Assembly: GCA_002440665.1 (NCBI GenBank) | Contig: DJUX01000041.1 | Coordinates: forward strand, 25,249 to 89,248 | Length of the DNA stretch: 64,000 bases | Direction: 5' to 3' | Source: Dechloromonas sp. UBA6271 | Lineage (GTDB): Bacteria; Pseudomonadota; Gammaproteobacteria; Burkholderiales; Rhodocyclaceae | Notes under the pieces: model-generated | Told to the model about the DNA's origin: nothing | Database searches by the model: none | Seen by the model: only the letters and a program-made list of their open reading frames with translations | Shown: positions 45,051-52,532 of the stretch, piece after piece | Layout of the letters: each line of letters begins with the position of its first letter | Position numbering within the stretch: position 1 is the stretch's first letter | Program-made: the position numbers and the translations under genes

Positions 45051-45208
45051 CTTTTCTGCCGATGGGCCAGCCCGGCCCTCCGTTGCGACGATGGATGCGG
45101 CCTCGTGGCAGCGCTGGCAAGGCGACAGCCGCTGGGGCGGAAGCTTCAACTCATTTCGAGTATCCATAACGTCGTTCAGATCGTCAGGGATAAAATGACT
45201 GCAAGTTA

Positions 45209-45775
45209 GTGGAAGCAGCCCGTTTTGGCATCACAGGTGCGAGGAGAACAAAGATTCAGCCGAGAAAACTTCTATTGGCCGCGATGTTGGTCGCGTGCGC
45301 CTCCGTCAGCGCAGCGACACTCAGCGGCACCGTAGTGGGCGTTTCCGACGGGGACACGATCACCGTGCTGGATGCCAACCGCGAACAACACAAGATCCGG
45401 GTTGCCGGTATCGATGCGCCCGAGAAGAAGCAGCCATTTGGCCAGCGCTCGAAGGGGGTTCTATCGATGCTCGTGTTCGGCAAGGACGTCGACGTGCAGT
45501 GGAGCAAGCGGGACCGTTACCAGAGGATCGTTGGCAAGGTGCTGGTTACCGATCCAACCTGCCAGAGGCAGTGTGCGAAGACGCTCGATGCCGGCCTCGC
45601 ACAAGTGACCGCTGGGCTTGCATGGTGGTACCGAAAGTACGCAAAGGAACAATCCGCCGAGGATGCGCAGCACTACGAGTTGGCTGAGCAAGAGGCACGT
45701 TCCCATCGTGCCGGCCTGTGGTCGGATGGACAGCCTATGCCGCCGTGGGATTGGCGAAAGGCGGCGGCGCGATGA
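45209..45775 (+). CDS. Secreted thermonuclease (SNase-like)
   Basis: Staphylococcal-nuclease-fold protein. The domain shows VVGVSDGDTITVLD, IRVAGIDAPEKKQPFG (catalytic Arg and metal ligands) and RYQRIVGKV, with the final RAGLW. A signal peptide precedes it (LLLAAMLVACASVSA). The open frame starts at a GTG (45209, 188 residues) that has no ribosome site, while AGGAG lies seven bases before an ATT codon at 45254 that would begin the signal peptide properly. Downstream DUF6794 overlaps by four bases. Such nucleases occur often on conjugative elements. Confidence 0.88.
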   Translation: MEAARFGITGARRTKIQPRKLLLAAMLVACASVSAATLSGTVVGVSDGDTITVLDANREQHKIRVAGIDAPEKKQPFGQRSKGVLSMLVFGKDVDVQWSKRDRYQRIVGKVLVTDPTCQRQCAKTLDAGLAQVTAGLAWWYRKYAKEQSAEDAQHYELAEQEARSHRAGLWSDGQPMPPWDWRKAAAR

Positions 45776-46056
45776 GTGACAAGATGCAATGGCCGGAAAC
45801 AGTCGATCAAGCGGTCGGCGTGTTGCTGGGCCTGCTGCCAGCCGGTGAAAAGGCCAAGATCGCCGCCATGTCGCAGGACGACCTGGTCGCATTGCACTTG
45901 GGCCTGGGCATGTGGATTCGGAACAACTTGGGGCTGTGGTCGGAGAACAGCGCCCTGCTGGAATCGGCCCGCGCGCAAAACCCTGACGATGCCTCTGTCG
46001 TGATCATAGAAGCCCTGTGGCGGCGGCTGCGGGAAGAGACCCCGAAGGTGCATTGA
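45772..46056 (+). CDS. DUF6794-like small protein
   Basis: A 94-residue soluble protein (WPETVDQAVGVLLGLLPAGE, then DLVALHLGLGMWIRNNLGLW and NPDDASVVIIEALWRRL). This is the pattern of the DUF6794 family, which often sits on mobile elements. ATG overlaps the thermonuclease stop (ATGA) and its stop lies two bases before the SOS peptidase start, so it is part of a compact operon. Function unknown. Confidence 0.75.
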   Translation: MSDKMQWPETVDQAVGVLLGLLPAGEKAKIAAMSQDDLVALHLGLGMWIRNNLGLWSENSALLESARAQNPDDASVVIIEALWRRLREETPKVH

Positions 46057-46057
46057 G

Positions 46058-46737
46058 ATGTGCGGTCGTTATGCGCTCTACGGCCCGCGATCCCGGATTC
46101 GGGACCGATTCGACCTCGACGATGGCTTCGACTTCGGTCCCCGCTACAACATTGCGCCAACGACGAACGTGTTGGTCGTTCGACCCGGCCCGAACGGCCG
46201 GAAGGTAGGCAGCCTTTACCGCTGGGGGCTGATTCCCGGGTGGGCGAAGGACGGCACCATGGGCGCGAAGCTCAGCAATGCCCGCGCGGAGACGGTGTCC
46301 GAGAAGCCCGCATTCCGCGCCGCGTTTCGTCGCTGGCGATGCATTGTGCCGGCCAGCGGTTTTTTCGAATGGAAGGCCGTTCAGGAAGATGGCCGCACGG
46401 TAAAGCAGCCCTATTTCATCCGCCCCGGGATGAAAATGAACCGTTCGGGTTCGCGGGGCTCAGCGAGCGGTGGGTATCGCCGGACGGCGAGGAAATCCAC
46501 TCGTGCTGCATCATCACGACCGACGCCAACGCGTTGATGATGCCGATCCACGACAGAATGCCGGTCATCTTGGCTCCCGGCGATTACGACGCCTGGTTGG
46601 ACCCCGCCAACGTGAATGCGGAGATGTTGCGCGCCCTCCTTCGCCCTGCCGAGGCCGATGACATGGTCGCCTACCTGGTGAGCCGGGCAGTCAATTCATC
46701 CCGTACCGATGCCCCGATGCTGGTGGAGCCGGTATGA
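46058..46737 (+). pseudogene. SOS response-associated peptidase (YedK/HMCES), frameshifted
   Basis: The intact family binds abasic sites in single-stranded DNA through Cys2. The start MCGRYALYG keeps Cys2, and NIAPTTNV, SNARAETV and FFEWKAV follow in frame. Near 46427 the frame breaks: after FIRPG the next frame carries DENEPFGFAGLSERW, CIITTDANALM and PIHDRMPVIL. A single missing base explains it. Without the shift the product would be a 159-residue fragment lacking the C-terminal active-site His (HDRMP). A second, intact copy lies at 61026. A sequencing error is possible. Confidence 0.85.
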
Positions 46738-47249
46738 CCCAGCGGCTGCGTCCGGGCATTGCCGAGCCCGTGTTTCTGATGTTCTCCCGCCAGCAGATAG
46801 ATACCTGCGACATCGGTGAGCCCCTTGAATTCTTGCGGGGCTTGACGGCCGACCCGCGGGCAGCTCTCGACTACTGCGGTCGGATCAGCCTGATGGTCGA
46901 CGGATACAACGACGACCCGCGCGAAATTTTCGAGATCTCGGAAGTCCGGGCCTTCATCAAGGGCCTCGACGCGCAGTGGCCCTACTGGTTCTTCTTCCTG
47001 TCCCAGGCAGACGACTCGATCAAGCTGCTGGAGAGCTGCCTGTGCGACACCATCGAGGTGATCCCGGGCGTTGCTTCCATCGACCTCGATCAGATGGAGC
47101 GGTCGCTGGCGCGCCACTTCGGGGCCATGAACCGCCTATGCGAGGCGCTGAACGTGCCGGAGGAGCAGATCGAGGAAATCTCGGAGGGGATCGTCAGCCT
47201 CATCCAAAACGCCTCGGTCGAGCGGATCGACGGCGACGATTACCAGTAG
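46734..47249 (+). CDS. Conserved-type element protein, unknown function
   Basis: A 171-residue acidic protein with no motif I recognise (SRQQIDTCDIGEPLEFLRGL, then MVDGYNDDPREIFEISEVRA). The start overlaps the stop of the SOS peptidase by four bases. That overlap, plus its coding-like composition, supports a real gene in the thermonuclease operon. Soluble, no membrane segment. Confidence 0.7.
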   Translation: MTQRLRPGIAEPVFLMFSRQQIDTCDIGEPLEFLRGLTADPRAALDYCGRISLMVDGYNDDPREIFEISEVRAFIKGLDAQWPYWFFFLSQADDSIKLLESCLCDTIEVIPGVASIDLDQMERSLARHFGAMNRLCEALNVPEEQIEEISEGIVSLIQNASVERIDGDDYQ

Positions 47250-47460
47250 CCGCGCCGCCGCACCCGACACTGGCCGCGCCCGGCCCGTTCGACTTTGGAA
47301 CGATGTGGAGCGGCAGCATGCGCTCGAAAGTGTCCGACGTACGCTTCATCTCGCAAGGCATCTCGCCCTTCGGCATCATCTCGAATAACAAAAGCATAAT
47401 GCGTTACACATAACAAAGCTTTACAGTAATATCGGGGCCACACAAGGCTAGAGTGAGGTC
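47250..47460 (+). promoter_or_regulatory. AT-rich promoter region of the WYL gene
   Basis: The last 80 bases are notably AT-rich for this window (ATAATGCGTTACACATAACA and CTTTACAGTAATATCG). Promoter-like TTTACA and TAATAT boxes lie near 47413-47430, but the spacing is short. The composition change marks the start of a separately acquired cassette. Confidence 0.45.
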
Positions 47461-48459
47461 TTGGCGATGTCCAAGGTAAGCATCGAGCGTATTACGAAAA
47501 TTATCCGCTTCATCCGTCAGCGGGGATCCGCGTCGATGTCGTTCCTCAAGGAGGAGCTAGAGGTATCAGAGGCTACGCTGAAGAGGGACTTTGCCTTTCT
47601 TCAAGACCGCCTTGGATGCCCTCTCGAATGGGACAGAACAAAACGAGGCTGGGTGATTCGAGACGAATTGGCTGCAGGAGGGAGATTCGAGCTCCCAGGC
47701 GTCTGGTTTGATTCTTCAGAAGTTGTCGCACTTCTAACCATGCTGCACCTTGTGGAAGGCGTCCAGCCGGGGTTACTCGAGGACCATGTTGCCCCCTTGA
47801 AATTGAGGCTTCGAAGCATGCTGGCCGAAGGCACCATGTCTACTCGCCCCATCGAGAACAAAATCCGTCTAATTCATTTTGCACCGCGCAAGGTCGAGCC
47901 CAAGCACTTCCAACAAGTCGCCAGCGGACTACTGGAAGGTAAGCGGTTGCACTTGGAGTACTGGAATCGAGATCGCAAGGAAAGCACGAAACGAATAATT
48001 TCACCCCAGCAACTGGTGCACTATCGGGAAAATTGGTTTCTCGACGCTTGGTGCCACAGCAGGAATGCTCTGCGTTCGTTTTCCCTCGACGCGATCCAGT
48101 CCGTCAGGGTACTCGACGAGTCCTCCATAGAAATCAGCTCAAAGAAAATGGAAGATCACTTCCGCAGTGGCTACGGCATCTTCGCCGGCCCAGCCACGAA
48201 ACGCGCACAGTTGAAATTTACTCCGGAACGCGCCCAATGGATTAGCAAGGAGACATGGCATCACAATCAAACAAATGCCTACGCTGAAGACGGTAGCTAT
48301 TTGCTGGAGGTTCCCTATTCCAATGACCAAGAACTGATCATGGACTTGCTGCGCCACAGTCCGGAGGTTGAGGTGGTTGCTCCTCCGGAATTAAGACAAA
48401 AGCTGCATGCGATGCTGTGTGCCGCATCAGAAATAAATTTTCCCCTTACCCGGCAGTAG
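47461..48459 (+). CDS. WYL-domain transcriptional regulator
   Basis: A 332-residue regulator: N-terminal winged helix (ITKIIRFIRQRGSASMSFL, then SEATLKRDFAFLQDRLG), a central WYL domain (LHLEYWNRDRKESTKRIISP, NWFLDAWCHSRNALRSFSLD) and a C-terminal WCX-like extension. WYL regulators such as BrxR/CapW often control defence systems, sensing nucleotides or damaged nucleic acid. It leads a cassette of five further small genes ending in a JAB protease. ATG 47467 is an alternative start. Confidence 0.85.
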   Translation: MAMSKVSIERITKIIRFIRQRGSASMSFLKEELEVSEATLKRDFAFLQDRLGCPLEWDRTKRGWVIRDELAAGGRFELPGVWFDSSEVVALLTMLHLVEGVQPGLLEDHVAPLKLRLRSMLAEGTMSTRPIENKIRLIHFAPRKVEPKHFQQVASGLLEGKRLHLEYWNRDRKESTKRIISPQQLVHYRENWFLDAWCHSRNALRSFSLDAIQSVRVLDESSIEISSKKMEDHFRSGYGIFAGPATKRAQLKFTPERAQWISKETWHHNQTNAYAEDGSYLLEVPYSNDQELIMDLLRHSPEVEVVAPPELRQKLHAMLCAASEINFPLTRQ

Positions 48460-48531
48460 GTCACTATTTGAGCTAGTGCCACCGCAATAATGCCCCTCAT
48501 GTTCAGAATTGTTTCAGACAAGGAGAAATGA

Positions 48532-48810
48532 ATGAGGGTCAATCTTGCACATCTTCAAGAGCACGCCCGTAGCGGCGGCAGGATCAACTTTGCAGTCTTC
48601 GATGCACGCTCATCGTCCGGCACAAATGATGACAACGCGCGCCTGCTTGCCCAACTTACCGCGAAGGCAAAAGCTGCAAATCTGCGTGTCGACCAGTCGG
48701 CCCTTGCTTTTCAGTCCGGCAGCCGCATTCAATTCTTTGGTAGCCCTCCGTTGGTGGAATACCTGTCCAAGAATGGGCTTCCTGGCTGGACTCATACCAT
48801 TGATGCCTAA
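48532..48810 (+). CDS. Unknown 92-residue protein of the JAB cassette
   Basis: A soluble 92-residue protein (MRVNLAHLQEHARSGGRINF at the start, YLSKNGLPGWTHTIDA at the end). An AAGGAG ribosome site precedes the ATG. No known domain recognised. It follows the WYL gene by 72 bases and is followed by a 59-residue basic protein, all on the same strand. Confidence 0.65.
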   Translation: MRVNLAHLQEHARSGGRINFAVFDARSSSGTNDDNARLLAQLTAKAKAANLRVDQSALAFQSGSRIQFFGSPPLVEYLSKNGLPGWTHTIDA

Positions 48811-48827
48811 CCCAGAAGGAGCTCAAG

Positions 48828-49007
48828 ATGGCCAAAAATCCCCCTGTCGGTGACAACGCTCGCCGCGGTGCCGTGCGTGATCGCTCGCAAGTTTTCAACC
48901 CAGTTACCCAAAGCTGGATCAAGCGAGATACCGGTACTGGTCAGTTCATGGACCAGAAAAAAGACGGTGATCCTTTCAAAGGTGTTCGTAAGGAGCACAA
49001 GAAGTGA
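48828..49007 (+). CDS. Small basic protein of the JAB cassette
   Basis: A 59-residue, highly basic protein starting MAKNPPVGDNARRGAVRDRS, with NPVTQSWIKRDTGTGQF and ending FKGVRKEHKK. AAGGAG lies ten bases before the ATG. The pattern resembles short uncharacterised basic proteins seen in many bacteria. Its stop overlaps the next start (GTGA), so it is coupled to the membrane hydrolase-like gene. It could bind nucleic acid or be a JAB substrate; neither is shown. Confidence 0.75.
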   Translation: MAKNPPVGDNARRGAVRDRSQVFNPVTQSWIKRDTGTGQFMDQKKDGDPFKGVRKEHKK

Positions 49008-49363
49008 ACCGTGCAACTCACCAACTCGTCGCTGGCGCTGCGGTCGGCATTTATTTGGTCAAACGCGAGAGCGCAACCGGCGCCACTACGATCAAACCCC
49101 TACTGGGGAGCGCAGCTGCCGCGTTCTTTACGAATCTTCCAGATGTCCTTGAGCCGGCGACTTCCCCGAATCATCGTGCAATGTTCCATAGCTTCGCATT
49201 CGCCGCGCTCCTTGGTACGTGCTTGTACCAACTGAACCAATGGCAAACCGAGACAGAGTTGGAGTCGCTTCTAAAGGGCGCAGGCATGCTTGCACTGTCG
49301 GCATACCTGATTCACCTCGCGCTTGACTTCACGACAGCCAAGTCCCTCCCGCTGATTGGATAG
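49004..49363 (+). CDS. Membrane protein, YdjM-like metal-dependent hydrolase type
   Basis: A 119-residue protein starting GTG, with hydrophobic segments at the N-terminus (HQLVAGAAVGIYLV), middle (MFHSFAFAALLGTCLY) and C-terminus (MLALSAYLIHLALDF). The motif NHRAMFHSF followed by HLALDF matches the histidine/aspartate pattern of small inner-membrane DUF457/YdjM-type hydrolases. It is short for the family. Couples to the 59-residue gene upstream. Confidence 0.65.
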   Translation: MNRATHQLVAGAAVGIYLVKRESATGATTIKPLLGSAAAAFFTNLPDVLEPATSPNHRAMFHSFAFAALLGTCLYQLNQWQTETELESLLKGAGMLALSAYLIHLALDFTTAKSLPLIG

Positions 49364-49372
49364 AGGACCACA

Positions 49373-49657
49373 ATGATGCGTGACGCCTTGGAAGAATTTC
49401 TGGTTGTGCTGGCCTACTCAACCAAGACCCAGCTTGCTGTGATATTCGGATTGGCATTTTTTATGGGCACGATGGTAATGGGAGACTATTTCACCAGCCA
49501 TCTGGAGATACACGGGATACTTGCCCCGCTAACCGATGTAATTCGCGAAAAAATCGCCCATAGATATGACAAAGTTGCGTGGGCCAGCTTGGCTGGTTTC
49601 TTCCTTCTTGCCGTCAAATGCTACAAAAAAGACCGCAAACGGCTCCTCCGCTTCTGA
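49373..49657 (+). CDS. Small membrane protein of the JAB cassette
   Basis: A 94-residue protein with two hydrophobic segments (AVIFGLAFFMGTMVMGDYF and VAWASLAGFFLLAVKCY) and a basic C-terminus. It begins nine bases after the previous stop. Its last 40 bases overlap the start of the JAB gene. No domain recognised. Confidence 0.65.
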   Translation: MMRDALEEFLVVLAYSTKTQLAVIFGLAFFMGTMVMGDYFTSHLEIHGILAPLTDVIREKIAHRYDKVAWASLAGFFLLAVKCYKKDRKRLLRF

Positions 49658-50124
49658 CAGATTTCTTCGATCACGATTTCACCCACTATGTCCTCTTAAC
49701 CACCGATGCTCTGGCGCACATGTACACCCACGCCCAGCGCAGACTGTGGCATAAGGAGGCGGGTGGAGAGCTATTCGCCAACGATCCCGATGCAGCCGGT
49801 CTGGTGATCACCACTGCGATCGGCCCAAATCCGCGTGATCGCCGTAGTCGCGGTTCCTGGAATCCAGACATCGAGACAGCCGACCAGGACCGTCAGCAGC
49901 AGTTTGTTCATGGTCGGCATGCTGTTGGCCTCTGGCACACCCACCCAGAATCCTTTCCTGCCCCCTCTGGTCGAGACCGGCAGACAGCACACGACTACCT
50001 CGATGCTTTTCACGGGTAAAGAAAGCGGTACCTCATGGTTACCCTCGGCAATCGTGGTAACCCACCGAACATAGCTGTATGGGCCACAGCTATGAAACCC
50101 GAAACACTTGGACTGAACTGGTAG
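49618..50124 (+). pseudogene. JAB/MPN metalloprotease with in-frame stop
   Basis: Prokaryotic JAB-type isopeptidase-like protein. The zinc and catalytic residues show in GLWHTHPESFPAPSGRD (H-x-H-x(7)-S-x2-D), with the upstream Glu in KEAGGELF. ATG 49618 gives 133 residues before TAA at 50017-50019. The same frame continues without gap as RYLMVTLGNRGNPPNIAVWA and on to TAG at 50124, which is the expected C-terminal strand of a JAB domain. So one nonsense codon splits the domain. The gene is either recently inactivated, read through, or mis-sequenced. Confidence 0.78.
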
Positions 50125-50351
50125 AAACTCCGGCATCCAGCATACTTGCCACAACTCGCCTATTGCCTGTTTCTGTCCGCGGCGCATTCATCAAGCAAAT
50201 CCCCTGACCTCGCTGGCGCTTGCGTGTGGCAACTCAGATCGCAGACTTGAGCCCCGATAATCCCAGCGCGATACTGCAAGGGCTTTCTGTGGACATCGTG
50301 TCTGCACAGCCTTCAACGGCGACCCCGGTCGCCCTGAAGTCCAGCCCTGCT

Positions 50352-50373
50352 GGCGTCGCAGTCGTTACCTGCC
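50352..50373 (+). repeat. Dispersed repeat motif, copy in the 50.3 kb leader
   Basis: GGCGTCGCAGTCGTTACC then TGCC, identical to the 34461 copy. It is preceded by GAAGTCCAGCCCTGCT, which aligns with GTAGTCCGGCCCCGAGC before the 53839 copy. Confidence 0.75.
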
Positions 50374-50586
50374 TCAAAGATCCCCGGCTTCGATCGGGTC
50401 CGGCCATGTCCATGGCCGTGTGTCTTGTTCAGCCACCCGGCTGAACGCTGTGTCCTGCCGGGCGACCTTCGGGTCGATCGGCATCGAGCGAAGACCCTGT
50501 TCGCAAGAACCGTGGGCCTTCATTCTGCACGTGCCGCCTGGCACGTCGCCGAGCCGCTCTGCCGTCCACGGCGGAGCATCCCGAAC

Positions 50587-50647
50587 GGGGAACCCCAAGT
50601 TCCCCGCCAGGGATGGGTGTTCCCTTTCATTCCTGAAGGAGAACACC
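50587..50647 (+). promoter_or_regulatory. Two-hairpin 5' leader before 50648
   Basis: Hairpin 1: GGGGAAC-CCCAA-GTTCCCC (50587-50605). Hairpin 2: GGTGTTC (50616-50622) pairs with GAACACC (50641-50647), which abuts the ATG at 50648 and overlaps the AAGGAG ribosome site. Confidence 0.7.
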
Positions 50648-50821
50648 ATGTTCGCAATCCCTGCGACGAGAGAGTCGCGCCCGGTCGCTGTGCTGCTGGG
50701 TGGTTCCGGGTACGCCCGACCGTCCCTGCGCATGCCGACTGTGCCGGCGTTGTTGAAACCGAGACCCACCGTCCCCGGACGATCTGGCTGTGCTTCCGAG
50801 TACCGTGCGGCAGGAGCCTGA
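50648..50821 (+). CDS. Possible 57-residue leader peptide or small protein
   Basis: Starts at the ATG directly after the leader hairpin with an AAGGAG site and ends two bases before the next gene's ATG (50824). The product (MFAIPATRESRPVAVLLGGS and on) is proline- and arginine-rich and matches nothing I know. It may be translated mainly to couple the downstream gene. Confidence 0.45.
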   Translation: MFAIPATRESRPVAVLLGGSGYARPSLRMPTVPALLKPRPTVPGRSGCASEYRAAGA

Positions 50822-50823
50822 TC

Positions 50824-51048
50824 ATGCCGATCAGCCTCTACCGCCGGCGCATTGCCGCCACTGTGATCCAACTGGCCAAGGACGATCCGTCCCTGGTCAA
50901 GGAGGTGATCGCCCGCTTGCGAGAGTCGGGCGAGATCGAAGTCGACGACCTGGTCTACCTGGACCGGATCGCCGACCGCTGGATGAGGATTGCCGAGGAC
51001 AACGGCAGGCACGCCGCATCAACGTATCCGCGTCAAGCGCGCGGGTAG
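50824..51048 (+). CDS. Small element protein, unknown function
   Basis: A 74-residue helical protein (MPISLYRRRIAATVIQLAKD, then SLVKEVIARLRESGEIEVDD). It follows the 57-codon frame by two bases and ends by overlapping, tail to tail, the minus-strand gene at 51019. Coding is supported by the regular helical, charged composition. No domain recognised. Confidence 0.65.
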   Translation: MPISLYRRRIAATVIQLAKDDPSLVKEVIARLRESGEIEVDDLVYLDRIADRWMRIAEDNGRHAASTYPRQARG

Positions 51049-51249
51049 CGGGATGCCCCTGGCCTTCGCCAGTTCCGCAGCGATCTTTTCCAGCAGATCG
51101 GGACGTTCATCGTTCAGCGTATCAGCCCATCGGGCCAATGCCTGGTCGATGTCGTCCTGTGTTCGCGCCCCGTCGAAGTCGAGACCGAGTTTTCGGAAGT
51201 CCTCGATTTCGTCGGGCGTGAACCGTAGCGCATCGCCTGCACGCAGCAT
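51019..51249 (-). CDS. Small helical element protein (paralogue of 53286)
   Basis: A 76-residue protein, MLRAGDALRFTPDEIEDFRK and on, acidic and helical. It resembles the minus-strand product at 53286-53501: both start M(L/I)R-x-G, then a TxxE(I/V)ExFRK helix and a T-x-DD(I/L)D segment. Both genes lie antisense inside a run of plus-strand genes. Function unknown. Confidence 0.65.
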   Translation of the reverse strand: MLRAGDALRFTPDEIEDFRKLGLDFDGARTQDDIDQALARWADTLNDERPDLLEKIAAELAKARGIPLPARLTRIR

Positions 51250-51312
51250 GGTGTGGGCACCTCTTGATCTGTGAGCGTTCAGCTTAGCAGCGCTGCATGT
51301 CCGTGCAACCCC

Positions 51313-51376
51313 GGGGAGTCCACCGCCTCCCCGACCAGGGACAGGTGTTCCCTCTATTCGTCTTTGGAGAAAACAT
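51313..51376 (+). promoter_or_regulatory. Two-hairpin 5' leader before 51378
   Basis: Hairpin 1: GGGGAG and CTCCCC (51313-51332). Hairpin 2: GGTGTT (51344-51349) can pair with AACATC (51371-51376, one G-U pair) around the TTGGAG ribosome site; ATG is at 51378. This is the weakest of the five copies. Confidence 0.55.
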
Positions 51377-51377
51377 C

Positions 51378-51893
51378 ATGTCCCTTGAGAAACCCCGTCC
51401 TCGCCCCCGGCGCTCCGGTATCGAGTCCGAGGAAGAGCGTGCCTGGGTCGGCTTCTACCAGCGCGTCGGCCGTGATTCGGCCATCGCGACCGAAGTCATG
51501 ACCCAGCTCGAGTCCGATCCCGAAATGAAGCGTACCCATCTGGCGTTGTACCTGTGCTGCAAGGAATCCTTGCGTCGGCACAAGGCCCACCAGGCACGCA
51601 ACAAGCGGATCGGTCAGTTCGTCCGCTGGCTGTGCCACGGCCTGTTCGTCCGGCCGCTGCGCAGTCTGCAGAAGGGTCTGCGTCACGGCAGCGACATCGC
51701 CGTCGAATGCCTGCCCGAAGTGGTCAACGAGCCGGCCGTGGCTCAAGTGCGCCGCCTGGCTCGGGAAACCGAGTTCACGACGGCACACACGGCCTTCGAG
51801 CAACAGGCGGCCCAGCTTGCGGCCGACCCGTTACCCGCATCCACTGAAGCCCAGGCCTCGCCCAGCGCAAAAACACCGCGCGCGGCCGCCTGA
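51378..51893 (+). CDS. Basic helical element protein, unknown function
   Basis: A 171-residue protein from ATG 51378 (the frame opens at 51297 but the leader and ribosome site place the start here). Arg-rich N-terminus (SLEKPRPRPRRSG), helical middle with a hydrophobic patch (IGQFVRWLCHGLFVRPLRSL), Ala-rich tail. No domain recognised. A strong hairpin follows the stop. Confidence 0.7.
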   Translation: MSLEKPRPRPRRSGIESEEERAWVGFYQRVGRDSAIATEVMTQLESDPEMKRTHLALYLCCKESLRRHKAHQARNKRIGQFVRWLCHGLFVRPLRSLQKGLRHGSDIAVECLPEVVNEPAVAQVRRLARETEFTTAHTAFEQQAAQLAADPLPASTEAQASPSAKTPRAAA

Positions 51894-51903
51894 CCCGAGA
51901 AGT

Positions 51904-51925
51904 GCCGGGCCTTCACCGGCCCGGC
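51904..51925 (+). terminator. Hairpin after the 51378 gene
   Basis: GCCGGGCC-TTCACC-GGCCCGGC, a perfect 8-bp GC stem 11 bases after the stop, without a T-tract. Confidence 0.65.
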
Positions 51926-52177
51926 CTGTGATGCGGCGGCACCTGCCGTCGCATCCGGATCGCCGAACGCCCACGCCCGCTGCTCAACCAGCGGCGCGTG
52001 CGGCGCTCACCCCGATCCCCCACCACCCATCGAGTACCCGTGAACGCCGGCAAGACGACTTCACGGGGCGCCCACACCCGCCCGCTACGCAGTCTGCGCG
52101 CGTCGGGCCAAACCCCGCCCGCCGATCTGCTCCTGGCATGCCGGCCCCATTTTTCTAGCAATGAAAGGAAGCCTTTG

Positions 52178-52420
52178 ATGATCACTATCACCGCCATCCT
52201 GAACGCCATCGAAGCGCACGCTGAGCGCGCCATCGTCCCAGAGCTTCGCCTCATCAAGAAGGAGGTCGAGAAACTGCGCCCGTCCCTCTACCCGGATGAC
52301 CAGGAGCACGCCGACGCCCTGCTGCTGAAGCTGGACCGCCTGCTGTCCGACCAGGTCGTCGTGGCCACCGAGGCCGGCGCCTTGGCGCAAGGATTCCAGG
52401 CAGTGGCGCAGGCGGCCTGA
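52178..52420 (+). CDS. Small helical element protein
   Basis: An 80-residue protein from ATG 52178 with GGAAG upstream. It is almost wholly helical (MITITAILNAIEAHAERAIV, LLLKLDRLLSDQVVVATEAG), like a coiled-coil or dimerising protein. No domain recognised. The frame is open further upstream to 51998, but composition there is not coding-like. The 285 bases between the 51378 gene and this one hold only the hairpin at 51904. Confidence 0.62.
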   Translation: MITITAILNAIEAHAERAIVPELRLIKKEVEKLRPSLYPDDQEHADALLLKLDRLLSDQVVVATEAGALAQGFQAVAQAA

Positions 52421-52485
52421 GCCGCAGCGACACCACCGGCGAGCCGACCTCCGGTCTGCCGGACAACCAACAACCCCGTGGGGCT

Positions 52486-52529
52486 CACGCCCTGCGGCGT
52501 GGGGTTCCACGACATTTTGAAAGGAACCC
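52486..52529 (+). promoter_or_regulatory. Two-hairpin 5' leader before 52533
   Basis: Hairpin 1: CACGCC-CTGC-GGCGTG (52486-52501). Hairpin 2: GGGTTCC (52502-52508) pairs with GGAACCC (52523-52529), which overlaps the AAAGGAA ribosome site; ATG at 52533. Confidence 0.6.
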
Positions 52530-52532
52530 GAG

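Larger units (their letters stand above)
50125..50647. other. Gene-free leader region with repeat and hairpins
   Basis: About 520 bases with no supported gene. It holds one dispersed repeat (50352) and the two-hairpin leader just before 50648. The 5' end is where the JAB cassette joins the element backbone. Confidence 0.5.

Noticed and set aside
46400..46440. Programmed frameshift in the SOS peptidase
   Set aside because: No slippery heptamer with a downstream structure is apparent, and family members are made without one. Simple base loss is more likely.
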